NCBI RefSeq assembly: GCF_001269905.1
Contig: NZ_LHVK01000014.1
Span: forward strand, 397 to 64,396
From: Pseudomonas corrugata
GTDB lineage: Bacteria; Pseudomonadota; Gammaproteobacteria; Pseudomonadales; Pseudomonadaceae
Direction of reading: 5' to 3'
DNA length: 64,000 nt
Position numbers and translations under genes: made by a program. The notes under the pieces are model-generated. The model was not told the DNA's origin, searched no databases, and saw nothing but the letters and a program-made list of their open reading frames with translations. Shown one piece after another: positions 41,506 through 51,992 of this stretch; the stretch's first letter is position 1, and each line of letters starts with the position of its first letter.

Positions 41506-42477
41506 TTAGACCGCCATCGGCGCGGTCATCGGCGCATGGTGCTGGTAGCCTTCAAGGGAGAAGTCGCTCGGCTCCACCTGTTCCAGCCACTCGGGCTGGT
41601 ACACGCCCGTCTTGGCAAACTCCGGTACCCGCTCGCAAATCACCAGCCTCGGCATCGGGAACGGCTCGCGGGTGAGTTGTTCCTTGAGCATGTCCAGGTG
41701 GTTTTCGTAGACGTGGGCGTCACCGATGAAATAGGTGAACCAGCGCGGCGTGTAGCCGGTCAGGCGGCCGATCAGGCTCAGCAGGGCGGCGCCTTCGGTG
41801 AGATTGAACGGCGTGCCCAGTCCCAGGTCGTTGGAGCGGATGTAGAGGGTCAGGGAAATTTCCTTCGTCTCGACATTCGGGTGGAACTGATAGAGCAGAT
41901 GGCACGGCGGCAGGGCCATTTCATCGAGCTGGGCGCAGTTCCAGCCGTGGAACAGGATGCGGCGGCTGCCCGGGTCCTTGATGATGGTGTCGACGCACTG
42001 GCGAACCTGGTCGATGGCCTTGTACAGCACCACATAGGCCTGGCCGTTTTCTTCGCCTTCGGCAATCTGCCGGTAGCCTTGGGCCAGGGTCTGCTCGATG
42101 GCCGCCGGATTGCCTACGGGGATCTGCTTGTAGGCCGGCCACTTGCGCCACTGCACGCCGTAGATCTCGCCCAGGTCGTCCTCTCCCTGGCGGAACGGGT
42201 TGGCCAGCCACTGGGTGTTTTCGTTGGCGTTCTGGTCCCAGACCTTGCAGCCCAAGGCGCGGAATTCGGCGGCGTTGTTGACCCCGCGGAGGAATCCGCA
42301 CATCTCGCCGATAGCCGATTTGAACGCCATCTTGCGGGTGGTGATGGCCGGGAAACCATCCTTCAGGTCATAGCGCAGCATGGCACCAGGAAAACTGATG
42401 GTGTTGACGCCCGTGCGGTTGGCTTGCTTGGTGCCGTTCTCGATGACATGGGCCACCAGATCGAGATATTGCTTCAT
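41506..42477 (-). CDS. thyA: Thymidylate synthase
   Basis: 323-residue ThyA that converts dUMP to dTMP with methylene-tetrahydrofolate. Visible: N-terminal MKQYLDLVAHVIENGTKQAN with RTGVNTISFPG, substrate-binding SRRILFHGWNCAQLDEMALP, catalytic Cys in LPPCHLLYQF, LRSN-equivalent IRSNDLGLGTPFNL and GDAHVYENHLDMLKEQL. It is longer than the 264-residue E. coli enzyme owing to a mid-protein insertion common in this genus. It starts 49 bases downstream of lgt on the same strand, the conserved lgt-thyA pair. Confidence 0.95.
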   Translation of the reverse strand: MKQYLDLVAHVIENGTKQANRTGVNTISFPGAMLRYDLKDGFPAITTRKMAFKSAIGEMCGFLRGVNNAAEFRALGCKVWDQNANENTQWLANPFRQGEDDLGEIYGVQWRKWPAYKQIPVGNPAAIEQTLAQGYRQIAEGEENGQAYVVLYKAIDQVRQCVDTIIKDPGSRRILFHGWNCAQLDEMALPPCHLLYQFHPNVETKEISLTLYIRSNDLGLGTPFNLTEGAALLSLIGRLTGYTPRWFTYFIGDAHVYENHLDMLKEQLTREPFPMPRLVICERVPEFAKTGVYQPEWLEQVEPSDFSLEGYQHHAPMTAPMAV

Positions 42478-42526
42478 GGATTACCTGTGTCCTTGAGCCC
42501 GAGGCCAGCGCCTCGGGTTTCGAATT

Positions 42527-43336
42527 TTAAGCCTTGGCCGCCGCAGCCGGCGCACGATGATAAGCCAGCCAGATCAGCACCAGACCACCGACGATCATCG
42601 GCAGGCACAGCAGTTGACCCATGGTCAGCCAGTTCCATGCCAGATAGCCCAGCTGGGCGTCCGGTACGCGGACGAACTCAACGATGAAGCGGAAGATGCC
42701 GTAAAAAAGCGCGAACATCCCGGACACTGCCATCGTGGGCCGCGGCTTGCGTGAGAACAGCCAGAGAATTAAGAATAGTGCCACGCCTTCGAGGGCAAAC
42801 TGATAGAGCTGCGACGGATGGCGCGGCAACTGCGCCGGATCGCTGAACGGCGGGAAGATCATCGCCCACGGCACGTCGGTCGGCTTGCCCCACAATTCGG
42901 CGTTGATGAAGTTGCCGATGCGTCCGGCGCCCAGGCCGATCGGGACCATCGGCGCGATGAAGTCCATCAGCTCGAAGAACGACTTGTTGTTGCGCTTGCC
43001 AAACCACACCGCCGCCAGCATTACACCGATGAAGCCTCCGTGGAACGACATGCCGCCCTTCCAGACCTCGAAGATCAGCGTCGGGTTCGCCAGGTAGGCG
43101 CTCAGGTCATAGAACAGCACATAGCCCAGGCGTCCGCCGACGATCACCCCCATGGATAGCCAGAACACCAGGTCGGAGAGTTTTTCCTTGTTCCAGGTCG
43201 GATCGAAACGGTTGAGCCGTCGCGACGCCAGCAGCCAGGCACCGCCGATGCCGACCAGGTACATCAGGCCGTACCAGTGGATTTTCAGCGGACCGATGGC
43301 CAGGGCCACCGGATCGATCTGCGGGTAAGGCAGCAT
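42527..43336 (-). CDS. lgt: Prolipoprotein diacylglyceryl transferase
   Basis: 269-residue inner-membrane Lgt, which transfers diacylglyceryl from phosphatidylglycerol to the lipobox Cys of prolipoproteins. About seven helices and the Lgt signature GRIGNFINAELWGKPTDVPW are present, together with MSFHGGFIGVML and HPSQLYQFALEGVALFLIL. The N-terminus MLPYPQIDPVALAIGPLKIH is typical. It is preceded by AGGAATATC. It forms a same-strand cluster with the TauE/SafE gene upstream (68-base gap) and thyA downstream. Confidence 0.95.
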   Translation of the reverse strand: MLPYPQIDPVALAIGPLKIHWYGLMYLVGIGGAWLLASRRLNRFDPTWNKEKLSDLVFWLSMGVIVGGRLGYVLFYDLSAYLANPTLIFEVWKGGMSFHGGFIGVMLAAVWFGKRNNKSFFELMDFIAPMVPIGLGAGRIGNFINAELWGKPTDVPWAMIFPPFSDPAQLPRHPSQLYQFALEGVALFLILWLFSRKPRPTMAVSGMFALFYGIFRFIVEFVRVPDAQLGYLAWNWLTMGQLLCLPMIVGGLVLIWLAYHRAPAAAAKA

Positions 43337-43404
43337 TGATATTCCTCGTAAACGTCAAAAATATGCGGGTGACCCTGTCACCTCGGGATTAAGCCAGGAT
43401 TGCG

Positions 43405-44187
43405 TCAGAGCAGAAAACTCAGCCCCACGCAGAACAGCAAAGCCGCGAACAGCCGCTTGAGCAAGCGTGGCGACAGGCGATGGGCCAGTCTTGCGCCGAC
43501 ACGGGCGAATACCATGCTCGTCAGGGCGATGCCCAGCAGCGCCGGCAAATACACAAAACCGAGACTATGGGCCGGTAACAGCGGATCGTGCCAGCCCAGA
43601 ATCATGAAACTTAATGCACTGACCAGTGCTATCGGCAAGCCGCAGGCCGACGAGGTGGCCACCGCCTGCTGCATGGACACGCTGCGCCAGGTCAGGAATG
43701 GCACGGTCAGCGAACCGCCGCCGATGCCGAAAATCGCCGAGGCCCAGCCGACGATTGTACCGGCCAGGGTCAACCCGGCCTTGCCAGGTACGGTGCGGCT
43801 GGCCTTGGGTCTGAAATCCAGGGCCAGTTGCGCAGCGACGATCATGGCGAACACACCGATGATCTTTTGCAGGTGGGGCCCGGAAATCGCTTCGGCGGTG
43901 ACAGCGCCGAAACCGGCACCGATCAGGATCCCGACGGTCATCCAGGCGAAAATTGGCCAGCGTACCGCGCCTTTGCGCTGGTGCTCGCGCACGGCATTGA
44001 CCGAGGTGAAGATGATTGATGCCAGGGACGTACCAACGGCCAGGTGCGTCAATACCTGCGGGTCGAATCCCTGCAGGGTGAAGCTGAACACCAGCACCGG
44101 GACAATGATCATCCCGCCACCCACGCCGAACAACCCGGCCAGCACCCCGGCGCAGGCACCGAGCAGCAGATAGATCACGAATTCCAC
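43405..44187 (-). CDS. TauE/SafE-family sulfite-exporter-like permease
   Basis: 260-residue membrane protein with about eight helices and the two glycine-rich inverted repeats of the family: GLFGVGGGMIIVPVLVFSFT and IFGIGGGSLTVPFLTWRSVS. Motifs THLAVGTSLASIIFTS and ATSSACGLPIALVSALSF match between halves. I chose GTG at 44187 (V/MEFVIYLLLGACAGVLAG), preceded by GGGGGAC; an in-frame ATG at 44253 adds 22 polar residues. Substrate is not determinable; members move sulfite, sulfoacetate or other organic anions. Probably co-transcribed with lgt and thyA. Confidence 0.82.
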   Translation of the reverse strand: MEFVIYLLLGACAGVLAGLFGVGGGMIIVPVLVFSFTLQGFDPQVLTHLAVGTSLASIIFTSVNAVREHQRKGAVRWPIFAWMTVGILIGAGFGAVTAEAISGPHLQKIIGVFAMIVAAQLALDFRPKASRTVPGKAGLTLAGTIVGWASAIFGIGGGSLTVPFLTWRSVSMQQAVATSSACGLPIALVSALSFMILGWHDPLLPAHSLGFVYLPALLGIALTSMVFARVGARLAHRLSPRLLKRLFAALLFCVGLSFLL

Positions 44188-44315
44188 CAGCGTCCCCCGC
44201 CCATCCCCGAAACAAGAGCGGCATGGTAACGGATCGATGGCCTTGTGCTCCACTGAAGGCGATGGATGCGCGGGCGATGTGTCGGTTAGAGTGGAACGTC
44301 AATCCGATGCAAAAC

Positions 44316-44457
44316 CCTGTGGCGAGGGGATTTATCCCCGCTGGGGCGCGAAGCGGCCCTAAAAATTGGACACCTCGGTGTGCCAGATAAATTGCTTTGG
44401 GGCTGCTTCGCAGCCAGCGGGGCGGTGCGACGTTTCGCTGAATCCCCTCGCCACAGG
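44316..44457. repeat. CTGTGGCGAGGGG-type palindromic repeat, long copy
   Basis: Arms CCCTGTGGCGAGGGGATTTA and GAATCCCCTCGCCACAGG are inverted, 142 bp overall. Inside are further inverted pieces (GCTGGGGCGCGAAGCGGCCC, GGGGCTGCTTCGCAGCCAGC) and the GGGGCGGTGCGACG core. Confidence 0.85.
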
Positions 44458-44491
44458 AACTGTGCTGGGTCTTGTTAATGGGGACTACCTG

Positions 44492-45238
44492 ATGTGCCTG
44501 ATCGTATTTGCCTGGCGACCTGGTCACGCCCAACCGCTGATCGTGGCGGCCAATCGTGACGAGTTCTACGCGCGCCCGACCCTGCCCCTGGCCCAATGGC
44601 CTGACGCTCCCCATGTCTACGCTGGTCGCGACCTGGAGGCCGGTGGCACCTGGCTCGGGATCGGCGCCGACAGTCGCTTTGCGGCCCTGACGAATATCCG
44701 TGATCCAGACCAGTTGCCGGCGTTCAAGTCTCGTGGCGAGCTGGTGGCTCGGTTCCTGACCGGGAATCTGTCGATCGCCGACTACCTGAGCGAAATCGTG
44801 CCCCGTGCCGGCGAGTATGGCGGGTTCAACCTGCTGCTCGGCGACGGCAGCGAGCTGTGGCACTACAACGCCCGCGATGCCCGGCCACAGCGCTTGGCCG
44901 AAGGCGTCTACGGGTTGTCGAACGCCGGGCTGAACACGCCTTGGCCCAAGTTGCTCAAGGCCCGGGCGGCATTGGTTGAGGTGCTCGCCACTGCGCAGCC
45001 TCCGAGTCTGCTGGCGCTACTGAATGATCCGCTACCGGCGCCCTTGGCGGAACTGCCGGACACCGGAGTGGGGGTGGCGACCGAGACGCTGCTGTCGAGT
45101 GTGTTCATTGCCAGCCCGGCGTATGGGACGCGGGCGAGTACGGCGTTGATTGTCCAGGCCGATGGGGCGCGGCACATGGTCGAACGCAGCTTCGGGCCCC
45201 ATGGGGGGCATTTGGGGGAGGTCGAGGTCAGGGTTTAG
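44492..45238 (+). CDS. NRDE (TANGO2-like) family protein
   Basis: 248-residue protein of the NRDE/TANGO2 family. It begins MCLIVFAWRPGHAQPLIVAA, then NRDEFYARPTLPLAQWPDAP, followed by GGTWLGIGADSRFAALTNIR, GFNLLLGDGSELWHYNA and GVYGLSNAGLNTPWPKL. Met-Cys at the start gives a candidate N-terminal nucleophile fold. The start at 44492 is decided by the conserved MCLI N-terminus; the frame is open further upstream but through the repeat. Biochemical role in bacteria is unclear; haem handling has been proposed for relatives. Confidence 0.85.
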   Translation: MCLIVFAWRPGHAQPLIVAANRDEFYARPTLPLAQWPDAPHVYAGRDLEAGGTWLGIGADSRFAALTNIRDPDQLPAFKSRGELVARFLTGNLSIADYLSEIVPRAGEYGGFNLLLGDGSELWHYNARDARPQRLAEGVYGLSNAGLNTPWPKLLKARAALVEVLATAQPPSLLALLNDPLPAPLAELPDTGVGVATETLLSSVFIASPAYGTRASTALIVQADGARHMVERSFGPHGGHLGEVEVRV

Positions 45239-45261
45239 TGTTGTGGTGACTGCGCTGGCCT

Positions 45262-45360
45262 CATCGAGAGCAGGCTCGCTCCCACACTGAGTCTCCAGCG
45301 AACACGGAGTTTGTGTCCGACCGAGAACCATTGTGGGAGCGAGCCTGCTCGCGATGGCGG
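45262..45360. repeat. REP pair (GTGGGAGCGAGCC family)
   Basis: TCGAGAGCAGGCTCGCTCCC and the inverse TTGTGGGAGCGAGCCTGCTC lie between the convergent NRDE gene and ptsP. The right copy ends eight bases before the ptsP stop. Confidence 0.85.
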
Positions 45361-45368
45361 TCCAACGG

Positions 45369-47648
45369 TTAGAGTGTCTTGTTCGACGCAGGATTGATCA
45401 TCCGCGCCAATCCAAGGTTCTTCAGCGCCAGTTGCAACGAGCTATGGATGACCTGCGGATTATCAATGGTCATCACCTCCGCCAGCAGTTCCTGGGCTTT
45501 GCTGAGGTTGATCTGGCGCAGCATCCACTTCACTTTGGGCAGGTTGGTGGCGTTCATCGACAAGCTGTCGAAACCCATCGCCATCAACAGTACCGCCGCG
45601 GCCGGATCGCCGGCCATTTCACCGCAGATACTCACCGGCTTGCCTTCGGCATGGGCGTCACGCACCACGGTCTGCAAGGCCTGCAGCACGGCAGGGTGCA
45701 GGTAGTCGTACAGGTCGGCCACCCGTGGGTTGTTGCGGTCCACGGCCAGCAGGTACTGCGTCAGGTCGTTGGAGCCGACCGAGAGGAAGTCCACCTGCCG
45801 CGCCAGTTCCTTGGTCTGGTACACCGCTGCCGGGATCTCGATCATGACGCCAACCGGCGGCATCGGCACGTCGGTGCCTTCGTCGCGCACTTCGCCCCAG
45901 GCCCGGTGGATCAGGTGCAGGGCTTCTTCCAGCTCATGGGTGCCGGAGATCATCGGCAACAGGATGCGCAGGTTATTCAGCCCTTCGCTGGCCTTGAGCA
46001 TGGCACGGGCCTGGACCAGGAAGATTTCCGGATGGTCGAGCGTCACGCGAATCCCGCGCCAGCCGAGGAAGGGGTTTTCTTCCTTGATCGGGAAGTAGGA
46101 CAAGGCCTTGTCGCCGCCAATGTCCAGGCTGCGCATGGTCACCGGCTGCGGATGGAACGCGGCCAGTTGCTCGCGGTAGATCGCCAGTTGTTCCTTTTCG
46201 CTGGGGAAGCGCTGGTTGATCATGAATGGCACTTCGGTGCGGTACAGGCCCACACCCTCGGCGCCGCGCTTCTGCGCCCGGGCCACGTCGGCCAGCAGGC
46301 CGGTGTTGACCCACAGCGGCATGCGATGGCCGTCGGGCGTCACACAGGGCAGATCCCTCAGCGCATCCAGGCCCAGGGACAGTTGTTTTTCTTCCTCCAC
46401 CACATCGGCAAACTGCTTGCGAAGCACCTCGCTGGGGTTGGTGTAGACCTCGCCATGGTAGCCGTCGACGATCATCTGGATGCCGTCGACCTTGGAGTAC
46501 GGCAGGTCCACCAGGCCCATCACCGTGGGAATGCCCATGGCCCGGGCGAGGATCGCGACATGGGAGTTGCCCGAACCCAATACCGAGACCAGCCCCGCCA
46601 GCTTGCCCTCGGGCACCTCGCCGAGCATGGCCGGGGTCAGCTCCTCGCTGACCAGGATGGTGTTGTCGGGGTAGACCAGGGTCTGCTGGCGCTCCTGCTG
46701 CAAGTAAGCCAGCAGGCGGCGGCCAAGGTCCTTGACGTCCGAGGCACGCTCGCGCAGGTAAGCGTCGTCCATCAGTTCGAAACGGTTGACGTGGTCGGTC
46801 ACCACCTGGCGCAACGCGCCCTGGGCCCATTGGCCAGTCTTGATGACCGTGGTCACTTCGCTGCCCAGGGAGGCGTCGTCGAGCATCATCAGGTAGACGT
46901 CGAACAGGGCGCGTTCTTCGGGGCGCAGCTGCGTCGCCAGTTTGGCCGACAGGGCTCGCATGTCGGCGCGCACCCCTTCGATGGCGGTCTTGAACAGCTT
47001 CAGCTCGGCATCGATGTCGCTGATGGCCTTGTCCGGCACCACATCCAGGTCGGCGGGCGGCAACATGACCACCGCCGTGCCCACGGCCGCGCCCGGAGAC
47101 CCCGGCACGCCGACGAACTTGGCTTCCTGGATGCCCTTGCCCTGGCGGCCCAAGCCGCTGATCGAGCCGGTGGCCTCGGCGTGGGCGATCACCCCGGCCA
47201 GTTGCGCGCTCATGGTCACGAGGAAGGCTTCTTCACCCTCGTCGAACTGGCGGCGCTCCTTTTGCTGTATGACCAACACGCCGACGACGCGGCGGTGGTG
47301 GATGATCGGTGCGCCGAGGAACGAGGCATAGCGCTCCTCGCCGGTTTCGGCGAAGTAGCGGTAGCGCGGGTGGTCCGCGGCGTTTTCGAGGTTCAGGGGC
47401 TCTTCGCGCGTGCCGACCAGGCCGACCAGACCTTCATTGGGTGCCATGCTGACCTTGCCGATCGAGCGCTTGTTCAAGCCCTCGGTGGCCATCAGCACGA
47501 AACGGTTGGTCTCGGGGTCCAGCAGGTAGACCGAGCAGACCTGGCTGCCCATGGCCTCTTTGACGCGCAACACAATAATCCCCAACGCCGCTTTGAGATC
47601 CTTGGCGGCGTTAACTTCCTGGACGATCTTGCGCAGCGTATTGAGCAT
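45369..47648 (-). CDS. ptsP: PtsP, enzyme I of the nitrogen phosphotransferase system
   Basis: 759-residue PEP-protein phosphotransferase (EI-Ntr), which passes phosphate from PEP to NPr (PtsO) and then PtsN. An N-terminal GAF domain (about 1-165: IVLRVKEAMGSQVCSVYLLD, VSMAPNEGLVGLVG) is followed by the PTS N-domain with the active His in GSGNSHVAILARAMGIPTVM and the PEP-binding barrel (RSLDIGGDKALSYFPIKEEN, LLPMISGTHELEEALHL, VSICGEMAGDPAAAVLLMAM). Full length. It lies 22 bases downstream of rppH on the same strand, the usual rppH-ptsP operon. Confidence 0.95.
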   Translation of the reverse strand: MLNTLRKIVQEVNAAKDLKAALGIIVLRVKEAMGSQVCSVYLLDPETNRFVLMATEGLNKRSIGKVSMAPNEGLVGLVGTREEPLNLENAADHPRYRYFAETGEERYASFLGAPIIHHRRVVGVLVIQQKERRQFDEGEEAFLVTMSAQLAGVIAHAEATGSISGLGRQGKGIQEAKFVGVPGSPGAAVGTAVVMLPPADLDVVPDKAISDIDAELKLFKTAIEGVRADMRALSAKLATQLRPEERALFDVYLMMLDDASLGSEVTTVIKTGQWAQGALRQVVTDHVNRFELMDDAYLRERASDVKDLGRRLLAYLQQERQQTLVYPDNTILVSEELTPAMLGEVPEGKLAGLVSVLGSGNSHVAILARAMGIPTVMGLVDLPYSKVDGIQMIVDGYHGEVYTNPSEVLRKQFADVVEEEKQLSLGLDALRDLPCVTPDGHRMPLWVNTGLLADVARAQKRGAEGVGLYRTEVPFMINQRFPSEKEQLAIYREQLAAFHPQPVTMRSLDIGGDKALSYFPIKEENPFLGWRGIRVTLDHPEIFLVQARAMLKASEGLNNLRILLPMISGTHELEEALHLIHRAWGEVRDEGTDVPMPPVGVMIEIPAAVYQTKELARQVDFLSVGSNDLTQYLLAVDRNNPRVADLYDYLHPAVLQALQTVVRDAHAEGKPVSICGEMAGDPAAAVLLMAMGFDSLSMNATNLPKVKWMLRQINLSKAQELLAEVMTIDNPQVIHSSLQLALKNLGLARMINPASNKTL

Positions 47649-47670
47649 GGCTCGGGGTCGAACTCCGTCG

Positions 47671-48150
47671 TCAGTCGCGCGTCAGCAGGCGCGGGGCAAG
47701 CTCTTTGAGAGCGCGTCGATACACCTCGCGCTTGAATGTCACCACCTGGCCCAGCGGATACCAATAGCTGACCCAGCGCCAGCCATCGAACTCCGGTTTA
47801 CCGGTCAAATCCATCCGCACCCGCTGCTCGTTGGAGATCAGGCGCAGGAGAAACCATTTCTGCTTCTGGCCAATGCACAGCGGTTGGCTGTGCGTTCTGA
47901 CCAAGCGTTGCGGCAAACGATAGCGCAACCAGCCTCGGGTGCAGGCGAGTATTTCAACATCTTCACGCTCCAGCCCCACTTCTTCGTTCAACTCGCGGTA
48001 CAAAGCCTCTTCCGGCGTCTCCTGGGGGTTGATCCCGCCTTGAGGAAACTGCCAGGCGTCTTGATTGATACGGCGAGCCCATAGTACCTGCCCGGCATCA
48101 TTCGTAAGAATGATCCCCACATTGGGTCGGAAACCATCGGGATCGATCAC
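47671..48150 (-). CDS. rppH: RppH, RNA 5'-pyrophosphohydrolase
   Basis: 159-residue Nudix hydrolase that removes pyrophosphate from the 5' end of transcripts to start decay. The Nudix box runs from GGINPQETPEEALYRELNEE, with RELNEEVGL at its end; RPNVGIILTNDAGQVLWARR and WQFPQGG precede it. The start is GTG at 48150 (V/MIDPDGFRPNVGI) with GAGG eight bases upstream, giving the standard length. The frame is open well upstream, but that part is non-homologous. It is divergent from the HAD phosphatase gene and heads the rppH-ptsP operon. Confidence 0.94.
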   Translation of the reverse strand: MIDPDGFRPNVGIILTNDAGQVLWARRINQDAWQFPQGGINPQETPEEALYRELNEEVGLEREDVEILACTRGWLRYRLPQRLVRTHSQPLCIGQKQKWFLLRLISNEQRVRMDLTGKPEFDGWRWVSYWYPLGQVVTFKREVYRRALKELAPRLLTRD

Positions 48151-48293
48151 GGCAACAACCTCGCAAGCGCATGTCGCCGCATTGTTCCACAAAGGTTGTG
48201 AAAGCAGCAACGAGCCCGCCCAGGTTATGTGCACTCTTGTGAAAAGTCCGTATTCTGAACGCCTTTCTTCAGAAATTTCAGCGAGTAACTGCA

Positions 48294-48950
48294 ATGCGGC
48301 TGGCCTTATTCGACCTGGACAACACACTGTTGGGCGGCGACAGCGATCACGCCTGGGGCGATTACCTGTGTGAGCGCGGCTTCCTGGACGCCGTCGCGTA
48401 CAAGGCGCGCAACGATCAGTTCTACCAGGATTACCTGGCCGGCAAGCTCGATAATGCCGAATACCTGAACTTTTGCCTGGAAATCCTCGGTCGCACCGAA
48501 ATGGAGGTGCTGGCCCAATGGCACCTGGACTACATGCGCGATTGCATCGAGCCTATCGTGTTGCCCCAAGCCATCGAACTGTTGGATAAGCACCGTGAAG
48601 CTGGCGACAAACTGGTGATCATTACCGCCACCAACCGCTTCGTCACCGCTCCGATTGCCGAGCGCCTGGGGGTCGAAACCCTGATCGCCACCGAGTGCGA
48701 GATGATCGATGGGCGCTACAGTGGACGCAGCACCGATATTCCCTGCTTCCGCGAAGGCAAGGTGGCTCGCCTGAATCGCTGGCTGGAAGAAACCGGGTAT
48801 TCCCTCGACGGCAGCTACTTCTACAGTGATTCGATGAACGACTTGCCGTTGCTGGAGGTGGTTTCGCGTCCGGTCGCCGTGGATCCGGACCCGAACCTGC
48901 GGGCTGAGGCCGAGAAACGCGGTTGGCCGGTGATCAGTCTGCGCGACTGA
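48294..48950 (+). CDS. HAD-IB family phosphatase (probable histidinol-phosphatase)
   Basis: 218-residue HAD hydrolase of the SerB-like IB group. The motif I Asp pair is in MRLALFDLDNTLLGGDSDHA, the helical cap follows, motif II is VIITATNRFVTAPIAERLGV, and the motif III/IV region is FREGKVARLNRWLEE and YFYSDSMNDLPLLEVV. The syntenic P. aeruginosa gene beside rppH (PA0335, from memory) has been reported as a histidinol-phosphate phosphatase needed for histidine synthesis, so that is the best functional guess. A phosphoserine phosphatase annotation would be less specific. Divergent from rppH. Confidence 0.85.
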   Translation: MRLALFDLDNTLLGGDSDHAWGDYLCERGFLDAVAYKARNDQFYQDYLAGKLDNAEYLNFCLEILGRTEMEVLAQWHLDYMRDCIEPIVLPQAIELLDKHREAGDKLVIITATNRFVTAPIAERLGVETLIATECEMIDGRYSGRSTDIPCFREGKVARLNRWLEETGYSLDGSYFYSDSMNDLPLLEVVSRPVAVDPDPNLRAEAEKRGWPVISLRD

Positions 48951-48954
48951 TATC

Positions 48955-49023
48955 GCCATCGCGAGCAGGCTCGCTCCCACATTGGAATGCGTTTCCCCTG
49001 TGGGAGCGAGCCTGCTCGCGATG
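48955..49023. repeat. REP pair, close-spaced
   Basis: CCATCGCGAGCAGGCTCGCT and the inverse TGTGGGAGCGAGCCTGCTCG are only about 20 bp apart, between the convergent HAD and DUF2269-like genes. Confidence 0.85.
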
Positions 49024-49044
49024 AAGCCGACTCGGTTCCAGATC

Positions 49045-49473
49045 CTAGACCGGCTTGGCGCCCATCAACCCGGCAATGGCGATCAAGCAGACAAAACTGA
49101 ACAGCGCCAAGGCCAAGGTAAAGGTGCCATTGCCCGCCGTCGGCAGCCTGCGCCGCTTGTTCAGTCGCACCAAAAGCCAGAACCCTGCAAGCGCCGCCAA
49201 GGTATAGAGAATGCTGGAGGCCAGCAGCCAGGTCTGTCCCAACGGCCAGCCGATCTGATGAACCATCCACCAGCCCGTGAAGGGCAGGCTCGCCAGGGAA
49301 AGCCCCATCACCAGCCAGACGAACACCCGCGGGCGTTGCAATACGCGGGCAGATGCCGTGGCGTCACCGTTGCGGCGTGTTCGCCAAACCCAGATAGCCA
49401 GCCCCACGGCGCCCACCAGCAGCAGGGCAGTAGCCAGGACGTGAGCGATCTTCAGCGCGGTCAACGTTTCCAT
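49045..49473 (-). CDS. DUF2269-like integral membrane protein
   Basis: 142-residue protein with four predicted helices: LKIAHVLATALLLVGAVGLA, RVFVWLVMGLSLASLPFTGW, WLLASSILYTLAALAGFWLL and TFTLALALFSFVCLIAIAGL. The N-terminal METLTALKIAHVLATALLLV recalls the DUF2269 group. The ATG at 49473 is preceded by AAGGAAA at good spacing; an ATG nine codons upstream is less likely. It lies 42 bases downstream of ilvA on the same strand. Function unknown. Confidence 0.78.
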   Translation of the reverse strand: METLTALKIAHVLATALLLVGAVGLAIWVWRTRRNGDATASARVLQRPRVFVWLVMGLSLASLPFTGWWMVHQIGWPLGQTWLLASSILYTLAALAGFWLLVRLNKRRRLPTAGNGTFTLALALFSFVCLIAIAGLMGAKPV

Positions 49474-49515
49474 TGTTCGATTTCCTTGAGCCGTGCCCAA
49501 CAGCCTAGCTCTTTA

Positions 49516-51030
<1,515 letters not shown>

Positions 51031-51167
51031 CGGAAAGCATCACTGGGCGGGTTGGGCAGGGTCAAGGAGTCTAACCCGGCTTTTGGCCGGGCGACCACAC
51101 GAATCCCGAGGTTTTGTTGGGTTATACTCGCGTCCCTCTTCACTCCCTGCCCGTTTTCGGAGCCCGC

Positions 51168-51842
51168 ATGACCCAGGATCAACTCAAACAGGCCGTGGCC
51201 CAGGCCGCCGTCGACCTCATCCTCCCGAAACTGGATGACAAGAGCATCGTCGGGGTCGGCACCGGCTCCACCGCCAATTGCTTCATCGACGCGCTGGCAC
51301 AGCACAAGGGCGCCTTCGACGGGGCGGTTGCCAGCTCCGAAGCCACCGCCGCGCGGCTCAAGGGCCACGGGATCCCGGTGTATGAGCTCAACACCGTGAG
51401 CGACCTGGAGTTCTACATCGACGGCGCCGACGAAAGCGACGCGCACCTGAACCTGATCAAGGGCGGCGGCGCGGCCCTGACCCGCGAGAAGATCGTCGCG
51501 GCGGTGGCCAAGACCTTCATCTGCATCGCCGACGCCAGCAAACTGGTGCCGGTACTCGGCGCGTTCCCGCTGCCGGTCGAAGTCATTCCGATGGCTCGCA
51601 GCCACGTGGCCCGCCAACTGGTGAAGCTGGGCGGCGATCCGGTGTATCGCGAGGGTGTGCTGACCGATAACGGCAATATCATCCTGGATGTGCATAACCT
51701 GCAGATCACCAACCCGGCGGAGCTGGAAAGCCAGATCAACGCCATCGTCGGTGTGGTCACCAATGGTTTGTTCGCTGCCCGTCCGGCGGATGTCCTGTTG
51801 CTGGGCACTGCGGAAGGGGTGAAGACCCTGCGGGCCGAGTAA
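51168..51842 (+). CDS. rpiA: Ribose-5-phosphate isomerase A
   Basis: 224-residue RpiA interconverting ribose-5-phosphate and ribulose-5-phosphate. Motifs: IVGVGTGSTANCFIDAL, ASSEATAARLKGHGIPV, DGADESDAHLNLIKGGGAAL with TREK, and DNGNIILDVHNLQI. The ATG at 51168 follows CGGAG; the frame is open to 51114 but those residues are not family-like. A TATACT hexamer at 51123-51128 is a plausible -10, without a good -35. After the stop comes a weak hairpin, then a REP pair. Confidence 0.95.
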   Translation: MTQDQLKQAVAQAAVDLILPKLDDKSIVGVGTGSTANCFIDALAQHKGAFDGAVASSEATAARLKGHGIPVYELNTVSDLEFYIDGADESDAHLNLIKGGGAALTREKIVAAVAKTFICIADASKLVPVLGAFPLPVEVIPMARSHVARQLVKLGGDPVYREGVLTDNGNIILDVHNLQITNPAELESQINAIVGVVTNGLFAARPADVLLLGTAEGVKTLRAE

Positions 51843-51881
51843 ACAGGGAAAAAGCCCGGTCTTCTGCTCGAAGTCGGGCCC

Positions 51882-51971
51882 CTGTGGGAGCGAGCCTGCT
51901 CGCGATAGCGATTCACCCGTCACATCAGCGTTGAATGTGAAACCGCTATCGCGAGCAGGCTCGCTCCCACA
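51882..51971. repeat. REP pair (GTGGGAGCGAGCC family)
   Basis: CCTGTGGGAGCGAGCCTGCT and the inverse TATCGCGAGCAGGCTCGCTC lie about 45 bp apart between convergent rpiA and the first SdiA-regulated-type gene. Confidence 0.85.
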
Positions 51972-51992
51972 TGGATTTATGGCAGGCCTGGT

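Noticed and set aside
45333..47708. 791-residue plus-strand frame
   Set aside because: Antisense to ptsP, which shows every catalytic motif of EI-Ntr.
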